Under the pieces are notes generated by a model. The model had not been told where the DNA came from. It worked only from the letters and a program-made list of their open reading frames with translations, and searched no databases. Of a stretch of DNA of 64,000 nucleotides, positions 8,436 through 17,276 are shown in pieces. The DNA comes from Algoriphagus sp. AK58. Lineage in GTDB: Bacteria; Bacteroidota; Bacteroidia; Cytophagales; Cyclobacteriaceae. The position numbers and the translations under genes were made by a program. The stretch covers positions 124,001 to 188,000 of the forward strand of contig NZ_QEIG01000002.1 of assembly GCF_014324365.1 (NCBI RefSeq), written 5' to 3'. Each line of letters begins with the position of its first letter. Position 1 is the stretch's first letter.

Positions 8436-9737
8436 ATGAAAATTAAATCAACCCTTCTTGCCCTTGGAGCATTGCTCATGGTCAGTTTTGCTCAGGCTCA
8501 GGATGGCTGGAACTGGCCTTCCGATCCTGCACAGGAAGCAAAAGCAAGAGAACTCAATGCGGCTTACACCGATTACATGAAGTCCGAGCAGTTTGTGGAG
8601 GCCACCAAACCATTAAACTGGCTTCTTGTAAATGTTCCAAATCTGAATGAATCTCTCTATATCAATGGAGTAAACGTGTATAAAGGTGCTGCAGATAAAA
8701 CTGCTGACGCAGCACAAAAACTGGTTTATCAGGATAGCGTAATGGCTATTTACACCAAGAGAGGTGAGTTGTTTAACAATACCCAAAGATGGATTGAAAA
8801 CAAAGCTTACTTCGGCTATCAATTCTTCAAGAGTGACAAGACCAGAATTCCAGGTGTAATTGCAGATTTCGAAAAAGCAATCGAATTGAATGGCAATATC
8901 AACCATCAGTTGGTGGCTGCTTACTTTGATTTGATTTACCGAAATTATGCCTACAATAAGGCCTACACTGGAGAGCAGATCTTGGCTATCTATGACAATG
9001 CCAACAAGCTATTGGATAAGTCAGCGTCTGAAGGTAAGGATGTAAGCGGTCCAAGATCCACTCTTGAAACCCTTTTGGTCAACATGGAGCTGATTGATTG
9101 TAATTTCATAGAAAACACCATGGGACCTAAACTGGCAGCTGATCCTTCCAATGAGGAAATTGCCAATCAAATCTTCAAGTATTCCGTTCAGTACAAGTGC
9201 TATTCTTCCAATTCATTCTTGGCGGCTTTGGAATTGATCGACTCTAAAAAGCCAACCTTCGCAACTTCTCAGGTCAGAGCCATGAGATATATGGCGTCAG
9301 GTGACTTTGAAAAGGCACAGCCTGTATTGGAGAAAGCCTTCACTTTGGCAGAAAATAATAAGCAAAAAGGCGAAATCCAGATGGAATTGGCAAAAGTTCA
9401 TACCCAGGCCGGTAGAAAGTCTGCGGCAAGAACTGCCGCCAGAGAAGCGGCAACCTTGGATCCAGAATTGACTGCCACTGCCTTCTCATTGATTGGTGAT
9501 CTGTATATGTCTGCTTTCAATGACTGTAGAGGTGGAGAAAGCCGTGCAAAAGATTATTCCATCTTTATCGCCGCTTATGGTGCTTACCAAAAAGCAGGAG
9601 ATTCCAAAGGTATGGCTAATGCCAGAGCCCGATTCCCATCCAAAGAAGAGCTTTTCACTGAGGGACTTCAGCCTGGTTCTTCTATCAGCACGGGTTGCTG
9701 GGTAGGTGAAACAGTAAGTTTGGCTACCAGAGATTAA
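8436..9737 (+). CDS. periplasmic tetratricopeptide-repeat protein
   Basis: A 433-residue protein with a signal peptide (1-21, ending AQA) and a largely alpha-helical mature part. TPR-like helical pairs are clearest at about 270-350 (ASGDFEKAQPVLEKAFTLAE, KGEIQMELAKVHTQAGR, SAARTAAREAATLDPEL), with weaker ones before. It carries no lipobox Cys; two late cysteines (NDCRGGE, STGCWVGE) lie near the C-terminus and might form a disulfide. Proteins of this shape are widespread in Cytophagales and may act as periplasmic scaffolds; the exact role is unknown. It has its own terminator at 9759-9785. Confidence 0.75.
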   Translation: MKIKSTLLALGALLMVSFAQAQDGWNWPSDPAQEAKARELNAAYTDYMKSEQFVEATKPLNWLLVNVPNLNESLYINGVNVYKGAADKTADAAQKLVYQDSVMAIYTKRGELFNNTQRWIENKAYFGYQFFKSDKTRIPGVIADFEKAIELNGNINHQLVAAYFDLIYRNYAYNKAYTGEQILAIYDNANKLLDKSASEGKDVSGPRSTLETLLVNMELIDCNFIENTMGPKLAADPSNEEIANQIFKYSVQYKCYSSNSFLAALELIDSKKPTFATSQVRAMRYMASGDFEKAQPVLEKAFTLAENNKQKGEIQMELAKVHTQAGRKSAARTAAREAATLDPELTATAFSLIGDLYMSAFNDCRGGESRAKDYSIFIAAYGAYQKAGDSKGMANARARFPSKEELFTEGLQPGSSISTGCWVGETVSLATRD

Positions 9738-9758
9738 TCTTGGTTAGGAAATATAACT

Positions 9759-9785
9759 AAGGCAGCCCTTGGGGCTGCCTTTTTT
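9759..9785 (+). terminator. terminator after the TPR gene
   Basis: AAGGCAGCCC (9759-9768) pairs with the GGCTGCC-type arm ending at 9780, followed by TTTTTT. A textbook intrinsic terminator. Confidence 0.93.
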
Positions 9786-9812
9786 CGTTTCAAAGGGTTG
9801 GTACTTTCCTAT

Positions 9813-9820
9813 TATCTTTG
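9813..9820 (+). promoter_or_regulatory. candidate -7 element of the lptC operon (near-leaderless)
   Basis: TATCTTTG matches TAnnTTTG exactly and ends six bases before the lptC ATG at 9827, so the transcript would begin at or just before the start codon. TTTC at 9788-9791 sits 21 bases upstream as a weak -33 candidate. It lies directly behind a terminator, so a new promoter is needed here. Confidence 0.5.
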
Positions 9821-9826
9821 CACCAA

Positions 9827-10372
9827 ATGATTAGAGGTACACAGTTGCTTTTCACTTTCTTAGGAATTATTTCTTTGATTTCTTGCCGGGAATCCATTGA
9901 TCCCGAATCCGTGCTGATTTACGATGGTCCTGTCAATTCAGCTGTAGATATCCAAATTGTTCATAGTGATTCTGCGGTGCATCGTTCTGAAATCTTTGCC
10001 CCTAGGCAGTTAGAGTTTTCAAATGGCAACCTTGAATTTCCGGAAGGGATTGACATCAAATTTTTTACTGTTGACGGAGTATTGGAAACAACCATGAGAG
10101 CTGACAGGGGGTATTACCTGAGAGACCAAAATCTCTACCGTGGAGAGGGGAATGTTCAGATCAAAAATCTTATTAAGGATCAACGACTTCAGACTGAGGA
10201 GATTTTTTGGAATCAGGCGGAAAAGAAAATTTACACCGAAAAATTTGTCACCATTCAGGAAAGACAAACGATATTTAACGGAACAGGAATGGAGGCCGAC
10301 GACAGTTTTTCTACTTATCAACTAAAACAGGTGAGGGATAGTCGTACCCTCCTTCCAGGAGAAGGATTATGA
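9827..10372 (+). CDS. lptC: LPS export system periplasmic protein LptC
   Basis: A 181-residue inner-membrane-anchored or lipid-anchored periplasmic protein that hands lipopolysaccharide from the LptBFG ABC transporter to LptA. A lipoprotein-type signal ends at LISC (Cys20). The mature part has the Lpt-domain pattern with repeated short beta segments: ...AEIFAPRQLEFSNGNLEFPEGIDIKFF, LETTMRADRGYYLRDQNLYRGEGNVQIKN and GTGMEADDSFSTYQLKQV, the last being the typical LptC/A GtGmeaD block. An in-frame TTG at 9818 is less likely than the ATG at 9827. First gene of a tight cluster with the next three genes. Confidence 0.85.
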   Translation: MIRGTQLLFTFLGIISLISCRESIDPESVLIYDGPVNSAVDIQIVHSDSAVHRSEIFAPRQLEFSNGNLEFPEGIDIKFFTVDGVLETTMRADRGYYLRDQNLYRGEGNVQIKNLIKDQRLQTEEIFWNQAEKKIYTEKFVTIQERQTIFNGTGMEADDSFSTYQLKQVRDSRTLLPGEGL

Positions 10373-10581
10373 AGCTGATCGATGTATTGATACTTTCCTT
10401 TTCCCTTGCGCTGATTGTGGTAGGGATTCATCAGACCTTGGTGAATGGAATTGGGTCTGCCTATGCTATATTTATGTTTGCCGTGGGTTTGTTGTTTTGG
10501 TTTCAGCTCAGAAGAAATCAAAATCAGAAACCACCTGAAGAAATCTCTCAAAAATCAACCAAACCCAAGAAGAAAAGCTGA
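10369..10581 (+). CDS. small two-helix membrane protein
   Basis: A 70-residue protein whose ATG overlaps the lptC stop (ATGA), a sign of translational coupling. It has two hydrophobic segments (about 3-20 and 25-47) and a charged, lysine-rich C-terminal tail. No known domain is recognised. The position between LptC and a CNNM protein suggests a small envelope component of the same operon. Confidence 0.7.
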   Translation: MKLIDVLILSFSLALIVVGIHQTLVNGIGSAYAIFMFAVGLLFWFQLRRNQNQKPPEEISQKSTKPKKKS

Positions 10582-10583
10582 TA

Positions 10584-11864
10584 ATGGACACCAATTACCT
10601 CATTTATGTCTTGATCACTTTGGTCTTTTCTGCTTTTTTCTCGGGCATCGAAATAGCCTATATCTCGGCCAATAAGCTTCAGATTGAGCTTCAAAAAAAG
10701 CAGGGGAGTTTCAGCGGGAAGGTTCTCAGTGGTTTTATCCAACGCCCCGGGCAATTTATAGGGACTACGTTGATAGGGAATACCATCATGCTTGTCCTCT
10801 ATGGTACCTTCATGGCCTTTTTATTGGATGAACCACTACGAGGCATTTTGCCGGAGTCTCTGAATAATGAGGCGGTCATACTTGTTTCCCAGACAGTACT
10901 TTCCACCATCATTGTGTTGATCACTGGGGAGTTTTTGCCTAAAAGCTTATTCATGCTCAATCCTAACAGCATGTTGAATTTTTTTGCGCTGCCATTTCTT
11001 GGAATTTACTACCTGATGTATCCCATTGTGTGGCTGATCGTGGGATTGTCCCGACTTTTTATTACCAAAGTATTGAGACTGGATTATAGCGAGGAAAAAC
11101 CGGTCTTTACGATCACAGACCTTAATTCATTTATAAAGGAGCAGATGCGGCAGGATCGGACTCCGGGAAAAGTGGAGATCGACTCTAAGATTTTCGACAA
11201 TGCCGTGGAGTTTAAGACCGTACGTGTCAGGGAATGTATGATTCCCCGTACCGACATTGTGGCTGTAGAGGTAGAAGATTCGGTAGAGGAGTTGAAAAAA
11301 GTGTTTGAGGAAAGTGGGCATTCCAAGGTTATTATTTATCGGGAGACTATTGATGAAGTGATCGGGTATTGTCACCAATTAGAGCTCTTCAAAAAACCAA
11401 AATCGATCGAAGACATCCTAAATCCGATCATCATAGCTCCGGAGTCTGCTTTGGCTAATGAATTGTTGATCCAGTTTATTCAAGAACGTAAAAGCCTGGC
11501 TTTGGTGGTTGATGAGTTTGGGGGCACAAGTGGTATTGTCTCCATGGAAGATATCATTGAAGAGATTTTTGGAGAGATCGACGATGAATATGACAACGAA
11601 GCTTTGACCGAACAGGTGCTAGGTGAGCAGGAATATCTTCTCAGTGCCCGATTGGAGATCGATTATCTCAATGATAAATATGGGTGGAATTTTCCCTATG
11701 GAGACTTTGAAACCCTGTCTGGATTTATTCTATCTCTCACGGAAAATTTGCCAAATAAAGGCGAAACCATTACCTATGGGCGGTTTACCTTTACTATTGT
11801 ATCCAAGCAAGCTCACCGAATAGAGACTGTCCGGCTGAAAATCAGCGGATCAGAAAATTTTTAG
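10584..11864 (+). CDS. CNNM/CBS-domain membrane protein (hemolysin C/CorC family)
   Basis: A 426-residue protein with an N-terminal CNNM (DUF21) membrane domain of about four helices (residues 5-150, including SAFFSGIEIAYISANK and the GEFLPKSLF block), a tandem CBS pair at about 205-325 (MIPRTDIVAVE starts it; VVDEFGGTSGIVSMEDIIEEIFGEIDDEYD ends it) and a C-terminal CorC_HlyC domain. CNNM proteins are linked to Mg2+ or other divalent-cation export; the old hemolysin label is historical. In Flavobacteriia a member of this family is called GldE, but I see no gliding gene nearby and do not use that name. Confidence 0.88.
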   Translation: MDTNYLIYVLITLVFSAFFSGIEIAYISANKLQIELQKKQGSFSGKVLSGFIQRPGQFIGTTLIGNTIMLVLYGTFMAFLLDEPLRGILPESLNNEAVILVSQTVLSTIIVLITGEFLPKSLFMLNPNSMLNFFALPFLGIYYLMYPIVWLIVGLSRLFITKVLRLDYSEEKPVFTITDLNSFIKEQMRQDRTPGKVEIDSKIFDNAVEFKTVRVRECMIPRTDIVAVEVEDSVEELKKVFEESGHSKVIIYRETIDEVIGYCHQLELFKKPKSIEDILNPIIIAPESALANELLIQFIQERKSLALVVDEFGGTSGIVSMEDIIEEIFGEIDDEYDNEALTEQVLGEQEYLLSARLEIDYLNDKYGWNFPYGDFETLSGFILSLTENLPNKGETITYGRFTFTIVSKQAHRIETVRLKISGSENF

Positions 11865-11889
11865 GCAAAGACAATGTTCGGGGGGAAAT

Positions 11890-11920
11890 TTTGAATTTCG
11901 ACCCCAATGCTATTATTTTG
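11890..11920 (+). promoter_or_regulatory. candidate promoter of the ppiD-like gene
   Basis: TTTG at 11890-11893 and TTATTTTG at 11913-11920 are separated by 19 bases, the usual spacing of Bacteroidota -33 and -7 elements; the -7 element has one mismatch to TAnnTTTG. The leader to the ATG at 11951 would be about 26 bases. Confidence 0.45.
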
Positions 11921-11950
11921 CGACACTTCAAAAAAAGCGTAGTATCAACA

Positions 11951-14059
11951 ATGGCGTTAATTAAGCAAATAAGACAGCGGACAGGTCTCGCAATCGGTGT
12001 AATAGCTGGCGGGTTGATTTTATTCCTCTTGGGTGGGGATCTATTAAGTCCTAATTCCACCCTGTTGAATACCAATAAAAATATTGTCGGCGAGATTGCA
12101 GGTGAAGAAATCACCTTGGAAGAGTTTGCCCAAAAGGTGGAAGAATTTAAGATTTCTTTCCAGCAGCGGACAGGAAGAGTTCCTTCAGAGCCGGAGATGG
12201 TTTCTGTGCGTGAGCAAGCTTGGCAAGCCATGATCGTTGAAAGAGTCTTTGACGAAGAGTATGAGAAATTGGGACTTAAGGTTTCAAATGAGGAGCTCAT
12301 TGATATGGTGCAGGGGAAAAATATCGTTCCAGAGCTCCGTGCCCAATTGACAAATCCTCAAACAGGTCAGTTTGACAAGACTCAGTTGATTTCTTTCTTA
12401 CAGTCTCTTGAGACGGCAGACCCTGCTCAGCAAGCTGCTTGGGCTCAGCAAGAAAAACTTTTTGTTCAGGCAAGAAATCGCGTCAAATATGACAATTTGC
12501 TCGCCACCTCTGAATACGCCACTACAGCGGAAGCCAAATTGGAGCACAAATCCGCAAATACTGTTGCAGAAGCTTCGGTGTTGTTTGTTCCTTATTACGT
12601 TATTCCTGATGGAGAAGTGACTATTCAGGACAGCGAACTTTCCGCCTACCTTTCAAAAAACCAGGAAAAATTCAAAGTAGGTAATTCTGCCAACCTTGAA
12701 TACGTTTCCTTCAGCATTTTGCCGAGTGGAGAAGATTCAGCTGCAGTGATTTCCAGAATTACAGAACTCACAGAAGGTTTGAAAACTTCCGACAATGATT
12801 CTGCCTTTGTAAGTCAAAATTCTGAGCTACAGTTTCCTTACGCCACTTATGGCCCGGGAGATCAATTGCCTGCTTCATTGACGACCAATGTGACTAGCTT
12901 CACCAAAGGAGAGACTTACGGCCCGTTTGTCACTGCAAATTCTTCCTACGTTACCTACAAGATTTCTGACCAATACGAAGGTGCTCCAAAAATGAGAGCT
13001 TCTCACATCCTGTTTAGTACAGAAGGAATGGATGATGCGGGCAAGGCTTCAGTCAAAGAGCAAGCCGAATCCGTTTTGGCAGACATCAAGGCCAACGGCA
13101 ATTTTGCCGCTGCAGCCCGTCAATATGGCCAAGATGGTACGGCTCAGAATGGGGGCGACTTGGGTTGGTTTGCCAAGGCTGATTTCGTAGAGCCTTTTGC
13201 GAATGCTGTTTACGCTGCCAAATCCACTGGATTGCTACCAAACTTGGTAGAAACGGAGTATGGCTATCATATCATTGAAGTAACCGAAATGCCGAATTCC
13301 ACTTATACCAAAGTGGCAGCTTTAGAGCTTGAATTGGTTGCTTCCGATGTGACCAGAAATGATGCTTTTAGAAACGCAGATTCTTTTGCTGCAGAAAGCG
13401 GAAACAGAAATGAGTTTACGGAGAACGCTACTGATAAGGGATACAGGATCCTTCAGGCAAATAATGTAGACGCGGCTTCCAGAAATATCAACAACATTAC
13501 CAATGCCAGAGAAGTAGTGATCTGGGCCTTTGGTGATGCCTCAGTGGGAGAAGTTTCTCCAGTGTTTGAGTTGGACAACTCGTATGTAATAGCCACTTTG
13601 GTGAGTAGAAAAGAAGAAGGACAAGCAAAGCTCGAAGATGTGAAAGACCAAGTAAAGCAACTGGTCATGAACGATAAGAAAGCCGCCATGATCCAAGAGA
13701 AACTAGCCGGTAAAACCACCTTGGAAGAAATGAAGGCAGTTTTCCCTGATGCTTCCCTCAATGATGTTCCGGGCTTGAGACTCAGCACTTCTGTGATTCC
13801 GGGTATCGGATTTGCACCAAAAGCGATCGGATCAATCTTTGGTCTGAAATCAAATGGTCAAATTACCAAGCCTGTTCAAGAAGACATCGGAGTGGTAGTC
13901 GGTAGGCTGAACACTCTTACTCCTGCCACAGAAATCGGAGATTACACTTCCTATCAGGCACAACTTAGCCAAGCAGCTTCTCAGCGAATGGCTTACCAGA
14001 TCATGATGGCACTTCAGGAGTTAGCCAATGTGAAAGATTACCGATACAAATACTTCTAA
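11951..14059 (+). CDS. membrane-anchored peptidyl-prolyl isomerase/chaperone (PpiD/SurA type)
   Basis: A 702-residue periplasmic foldase tethered by one N-terminal helix (about 12-30). The order is that of PpiD: helix, SurA-like N-terminal chaperone region (about 40-220), a parvulin domain at roughly 340-445 (starts MRASHILFSTEG; carries NGGDLGWFAKADFVEPFANAV and ETEYGYHIIEV), then a second rotamase-like region without a clear parvulin core. It assists folding of secreted and outer-membrane proteins. The ORF is open to a TTG at 11891; the ATG at 11951, followed directly by the basic residues and membrane helix, is preferred. It ends the lptC-CNNM cluster and is followed by a terminator. Confidence 0.9.
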   Translation: MALIKQIRQRTGLAIGVIAGGLILFLLGGDLLSPNSTLLNTNKNIVGEIAGEEITLEEFAQKVEEFKISFQQRTGRVPSEPEMVSVREQAWQAMIVERVFDEEYEKLGLKVSNEELIDMVQGKNIVPELRAQLTNPQTGQFDKTQLISFLQSLETADPAQQAAWAQQEKLFVQARNRVKYDNLLATSEYATTAEAKLEHKSANTVAEASVLFVPYYVIPDGEVTIQDSELSAYLSKNQEKFKVGNSANLEYVSFSILPSGEDSAAVISRITELTEGLKTSDNDSAFVSQNSELQFPYATYGPGDQLPASLTTNVTSFTKGETYGPFVTANSSYVTYKISDQYEGAPKMRASHILFSTEGMDDAGKASVKEQAESVLADIKANGNFAAAARQYGQDGTAQNGGDLGWFAKADFVEPFANAVYAAKSTGLLPNLVETEYGYHIIEVTEMPNSTYTKVAALELELVASDVTRNDAFRNADSFAAESGNRNEFTENATDKGYRILQANNVDAASRNINNITNAREVVIWAFGDASVGEVSPVFELDNSYVIATLVSRKEEGQAKLEDVKDQVKQLVMNDKKAAMIQEKLAGKTTLEEMKAVFPDASLNDVPGLRLSTSVIPGIGFAPKAIGSIFGLKSNGQITKPVQEDIGVVVGRLNTLTPATEIGDYTSYQAQLSQAASQRMAYQIMMALQELANVKDYRYKYF

Positions 14060-14075
14060 ATCGAAGACCTAATGG

Positions 14076-14104
14076 AACCCATGTCGAAAGGCATGGGTTT
14101 TTTC
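14076..14104 (+). terminator. terminator after the ppiD-like gene
   Basis: AACCCATG (14076-14083) pairs with CATGGGTT (14092-14099), followed by TTTTCTTT. Confidence 0.88.
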
Positions 14105-14131
14105 TTTGCAGTGAATCTTAGAAGAAACGAG

Positions 14132-14139
14132 TAATTTTG
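14132..14139 (+). promoter_or_regulatory. candidate -7 element giving a leaderless transcript
   Basis: TAATTTTG matches TAnnTTTG exactly and ends three bases before the ATG at 14143, so transcription would start at the start codon itself. It follows a terminator directly. Confidence 0.5.
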
Positions 14140-14142
14140 ACA

Positions 14143-14409
14143 ATGCAAAAGAAGTTTGATAAAGCAGCATTTAAGGAAAAGCTGGAATCAGTGGGTCAAT
14201 TTCCCATGCTGTATATGTTTAAATTCATCGTGCCCGCAGGAAGAGAGCATGAAGTGGGGGCACTTTTTCCGACTCATGAAGTCACTCTTAAGCCAAGCAG
14301 TGGAGGAAAATACATCAGTACGACAGTGCAGTTAATGGCTGAAAGTGCAGACTTTGTCATCGAAGTATATGAGAAGGCTTCTCAAATCGAAGGGGTGATT
14401 TCACTTTAA
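14143..14409 (+). CDS. DUF493 family protein (YbeD-like)
   Basis: An 88-residue small alpha/beta (ACT-like) protein. The block KPSSGGKYISTTVQLMAESADFVIEVYEKASQIEGVISL matches the KPSSkGnYhSvt...iyeel pattern of E. coli YbeD. The family's biochemical role is not established. The ATG at 14143 is preferred to an in-frame TTG at 14137, since the latter is part of the candidate -7 element. It begins a run with the pterin dehydratase and rsmI. Confidence 0.85.
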   Translation: MQKKFDKAAFKEKLESVGQFPMLYMFKFIVPAGREHEVGALFPTHEVTLKPSSGGKYISTTVQLMAESADFVIEVYEKASQIEGVISL

Positions 14410-14413
14410 TGGA

Positions 14414-14653
14414 ATGGATATGTGGATCGAAGAAAATAATCGACTTAAGAAGAAATTTACTTTTGGTGATTTCCAGGAAGCCTTTGCTTTTATGACTCGG
14501 GTGGCTTTCCTTGCCGAGCAACATAATCACCATCCCAATTGGAGTAATGTCTACAATACGGTAGAGATTGAATTGACTACTCATGATGCAGGGAATGTGG
14601 TGACGGAAAAAGACCACAAACTAGCCCGAGCTATTGACGCCATTCTGATATGA
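14414..14653 (+). CDS. pterin-4-alpha-carbinolamine dehydratase
   Basis: A 79-residue protein (slightly short for the family, normally 95-115). It dehydrates 4a-hydroxytetrahydropterin in cofactor recycling. The core EQHNHHPNWSNVYNTVEIELTTHDAG is the family hallmark, with the paired histidines and HPNW holding the active site. It starts 4 bases after the DUF493 gene and its stop overlaps the rsmI start (ATGA). No aromatic amino-acid hydroxylase is seen nearby, so it may serve another pterin pathway. Confidence 0.93.
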   Translation: MDMWIEENNRLKKKFTFGDFQEAFAFMTRVAFLAEQHNHHPNWSNVYNTVEIELTTHDAGNVVTEKDHKLARAIDAILI

Positions 14654-15396
14654 GCGAATCATCCATCCGCCTTTTCTTGGTGCCAACACCGATCGGGAAT
14701 TTGAAGGATATTACCCTTAGAGCCATTGAAACCTTGAGATCAGTGGACGTCATCCTTGCTGAAGATACCCGTACCAGTGGAATGCTCCTCAAACACCTTG
14801 AGATCTCCAAACCCTTGCAGAGCTACCATATTTTCAATGAGCACAAAGCAGTGGAAAAGTTGGTAGAGCGAATGAAAAAAGGGGAAGTTTTTGCACTAGT
14901 CAGTGATGCAGGTACTCCGGCGATTTCAGACCCGGGATTTCTTTTGGTTCGGGAAGTAATTTCAGCAGGCTTGGAGGTACAGTGTCTTCCTGGGCCGACG
15001 GCCTTTGTTCCTGCCTTGGTCAACAGCGGATTACCAAATGATCGTTTCGTTTTTGAAGGCTTTTTGCCTCATAAAAAGGGTCGGAAAACAAGGATAGACT
15101 CGCTTTTGGAGGAAATTCGAACGATGATCTTTTATGAATCACCCCATCGATTGATGAAAACACTTGAGCAGTTAGCGGAGGCTTTTGGACCTGAACGACA
15201 AGCTTGCGTATCTAGAGAGCTTTCCAAATTGCATGAAGAAAACGTCCGGGGGTCATTGGCAGAACTGATGGATTATTATGAAACCAATCCTCTGAAGGGG
15301 GAAATTGTCCTGGTGGTAGAAGGAAAGCCTGAAATAAAGGAAACCCGGGAAGAAAAGCAGGAAAAGAAACAAGCCGCCTGGAAAAAGAATAAGTAA
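14650..15396 (+). CDS. rsmI: 16S rRNA (cytidine(1402)-2'-O)-methyltransferase
   Basis: A 248-residue SAM-dependent methyltransferase of the tetrapyrrole-methylase fold; it 2'-O-methylates C1402 in the ribosomal P site. Diagnostic blocks are LVPTPIGNLKDITLRAIETL, LAEDTRTSGMLLKHL, LVSDAGTPAISDPG and FEGFLPHKKGRK. The C-terminal tail is basic and glutamate-rich. It is the third gene of the run starting at 14143, overlapping the pterin dehydratase by 4 bases. Confidence 0.96.
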   Translation: MSESSIRLFLVPTPIGNLKDITLRAIETLRSVDVILAEDTRTSGMLLKHLEISKPLQSYHIFNEHKAVEKLVERMKKGEVFALVSDAGTPAISDPGFLLVREVISAGLEVQCLPGPTAFVPALVNSGLPNDRFVFEGFLPHKKGRKTRIDSLLEEIRTMIFYESPHRLMKTLEQLAEAFGPERQACVSRELSKLHEENVRGSLAELMDYYETNPLKGEIVLVVEGKPEIKETREEKQEKKQAAWKKNK

Positions 15397-15458
15397 GACA
15401 TAAGACACAATTTTTTTTAAGAACCTATCTTACCCATCACCTATAACCATTTGCTCCC

Positions 15459-16289
15459 ATGATTACCCAAGAACAGCTAAACCAACTGTTAGAACAAACC
15501 CAAGAAATTGCAAAAGAAGTCGGAGCCTTTATCAGAAAGGAAAGACAACATTTTGACGTGGAAAAAGTAGAGCATAAAGGGTTCAACGACTTGGTCTCCT
15601 ATGTCGACAAGGAGGCGGAACGTCAGATTGTGGAAAAGCTGGGGGCTATTTTTCCCGAAGCCGGGTTTATTACAGAGGAAGGAACCAGTACAGCACAAGG
15701 AGAGATCTACAATTGGGTTATCGATCCCTTGGATGGGACTACTAATTTTATCCACGGTATTCCTGTATTTGCGGTTAGTATTGGGTTGATGGAAAAGGAT
15801 GAAGTGATCATGGGCGTAGTCTATGAAGTGAATCGGCACGAATGCTTTTATGCTATGAAAGGTGGAGGGGCATTTTGCAACGATACTCCGATCCGAGTGA
15901 GCAAAGCTCCAGGACTTTCTGCTTCTTTGATTTCCACCGGATTTCCTTACTATAACTTCGAACTGATCGATAGGTATTTGAATTCCATGAAATCGCTGAT
16001 GCAAAAGACCCATGGACTTCGAAGACTGGGTTCAGCGGCCGTGGATCTTTGTTATGTTGCTGCCGGAAGAACGGAGGGATTTTTTGAATACAATCTGAAT
16101 TCTTACGATGTGGCTGCCGGAGTGATTATCGTGCAAGAAGCCGGGGGAAAAGTGACGGATTTCTCCGGAGGGGGTGATTATATTTTCGGTAGAAACATCG
16201 TGGCGAGTAATGGTTGTATCCATGACCATTTTTTGGTGGTCTTGGATGAGTTTTGGAGCGATGTCAGCCTAAAAGGAAATACCAAATAG
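15459..16289 (+). CDS. inositol monophosphatase family protein
   Basis: A 276-residue Mg2+-dependent phosphatase of the IMPase/SuhB family, expected to hydrolyse myo-inositol-1-phosphate or a related sugar phosphate. Metal ligands are visible: E73/E74 in ITEEG, D89 and D92 in WVIDPLDGTTNF, and the C-terminal aspartate in NSYDVAAGVIIVQEAGG. Length and motif order are standard. Its last 26 bases overlap the tail of the convergent AEC carrier gene. Substrate could also be NADP or PAP, which cannot be excluded. Confidence 0.9.
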   Translation: MITQEQLNQLLEQTQEIAKEVGAFIRKERQHFDVEKVEHKGFNDLVSYVDKEAERQIVEKLGAIFPEAGFITEEGTSTAQGEIYNWVIDPLDGTTNFIHGIPVFAVSIGLMEKDEVIMGVVYEVNRHECFYAMKGGGAFCNDTPIRVSKAPGLSASLISTGFPYYNFELIDRYLNSMKSLMQKTHGLRRLGSAAVDLCYVAAGRTEGFFEYNLNSYDVAAGVIIVQEAGGKVTDFSGGGDYIFGRNIVASNGCIHDHFLVVLDEFWSDVSLKGNTK

Positions 16290-17172
16290 CCAAAGAAATG
16301 GCTGAAATGGGCATACCAAGACCGGAAAGCAAAGTGGCCAGTCGTGGCTGAAGGCCAAATTGAATGGCTATGATTGAGCCGGTAATCATCGGGGCCATGC
16401 CGCTTTCCAACACGGTTACCTTGAACTCAAGGGAACTACTGTCCATTACCTGAGAATAAACCAACCAAACAATGCCAGGAGCCAAAATCAACCTATACCC
16501 TATCCCATACCAAAAAAATCTGGAAGAAATAGATTGTAAATCCAGAGAAAACCGGAATCCAATCACCAAAAGAGCCATGGGAGGCATGGTTTTTCCAATG
16601 ACCTGAAGTAGAGGAATTAGAAATTCAGGAGTATTTATTTGAAACAAACTCATCATCAGTGTGCCTACCAGGAACCCAAAAGGAGGGAATTTTAAAATTT
16701 TTAAGGGTACTTTTTTCAGGCTTTCACTGTGATTTCCATAAAGAGACCCTACTAGTATAGACAGGGAGGATACCAGCAAAAATGAGCCACCTTGGTCTAT
16801 TAATAATGCAATCGGCAAACCCTCTTTTCCATAGAGTCCTTCGATCACAGGGAATCCCAAAAACGAAGTATTTGCCAAGCCTGCCACAATAATCAGGCAG
16901 CCAGTTACATTTTTACCCCAGCCTAGTTTTTTACCAAGAAACCCAAAAATCGCCCAAGAAAGCAAAAAGGTAAACCAAGCTGCAGAAATGGGGATCAAAA
17001 GTCCCCAAGAGGGCTTGATTTCTGGAATGTAAAGCAAGGCCAAGGCAGGCAAAACGATATTGATCAGGTAGGATTGTACCCAATGGGCCGCTTTTTGGGA
17101 AGGGAACCTGGATACTTTCTGTAAGATCAATCCAACGAACAAATAGGCGATCGCAATCCATGCTCCAATCAT
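16264..17172 (-). CDS. AEC family transporter (auxin efflux carrier-like)
   Basis: A 302-residue inner-membrane protein with about ten hydrophobic helices in the two five-helix halves typical of the AEC family. Visible family-like features are LANTSFLGFPVIEGLYG in the first half and GMAPMITGSIIA in the second, corresponding to the conserved asparagine/proline breaks. Bacterial members export organic anions such as malate; the substrate here is unknown. It is tail-to-tail with the inositol monophosphatase gene, overlapping by 26 bases. Confidence 0.87.
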   Translation of the reverse strand: MIGAWIAIAYLFVGLILQKVSRFPSQKAAHWVQSYLINIVLPALALLYIPEIKPSWGLLIPISAAWFTFLLSWAIFGFLGKKLGWGKNVTGCLIIVAGLANTSFLGFPVIEGLYGKEGLPIALLIDQGGSFLLVSSLSILVGSLYGNHSESLKKVPLKILKFPPFGFLVGTLMMSLFQINTPEFLIPLLQVIGKTMPPMALLVIGFRFSLDLQSISSRFFWYGIGYRLILAPGIVWLVYSQVMDSSSLEFKVTVLESGMAPMITGSIIAIQFGLQPRLATLLSGLGMPISAISLAIWYFLLG

Positions 17173-17276
17173 TTCCGAATATTTTCAGCCAGAGATTTGT
17201 TTAACATAAAAATAATTTGGCTTAATTGTAGCCTATTGATAATCAGCATACTTTTACTTTATCATACATTCTTCTC

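Noticed and set aside
10584..11864. Gliding motility protein GldE or hemolysin
   Set aside because: The domain order is that of a general CNNM/CBS protein and there is no other gliding gene nearby; hemolysin is a historical label.
15489..16013. Minus-strand open frame inside the inositol monophosphatase gene
   Set aside because: Antisense to a gene with clear catalytic motifs; its own translation is Cys/His-rich nonsense without a family.
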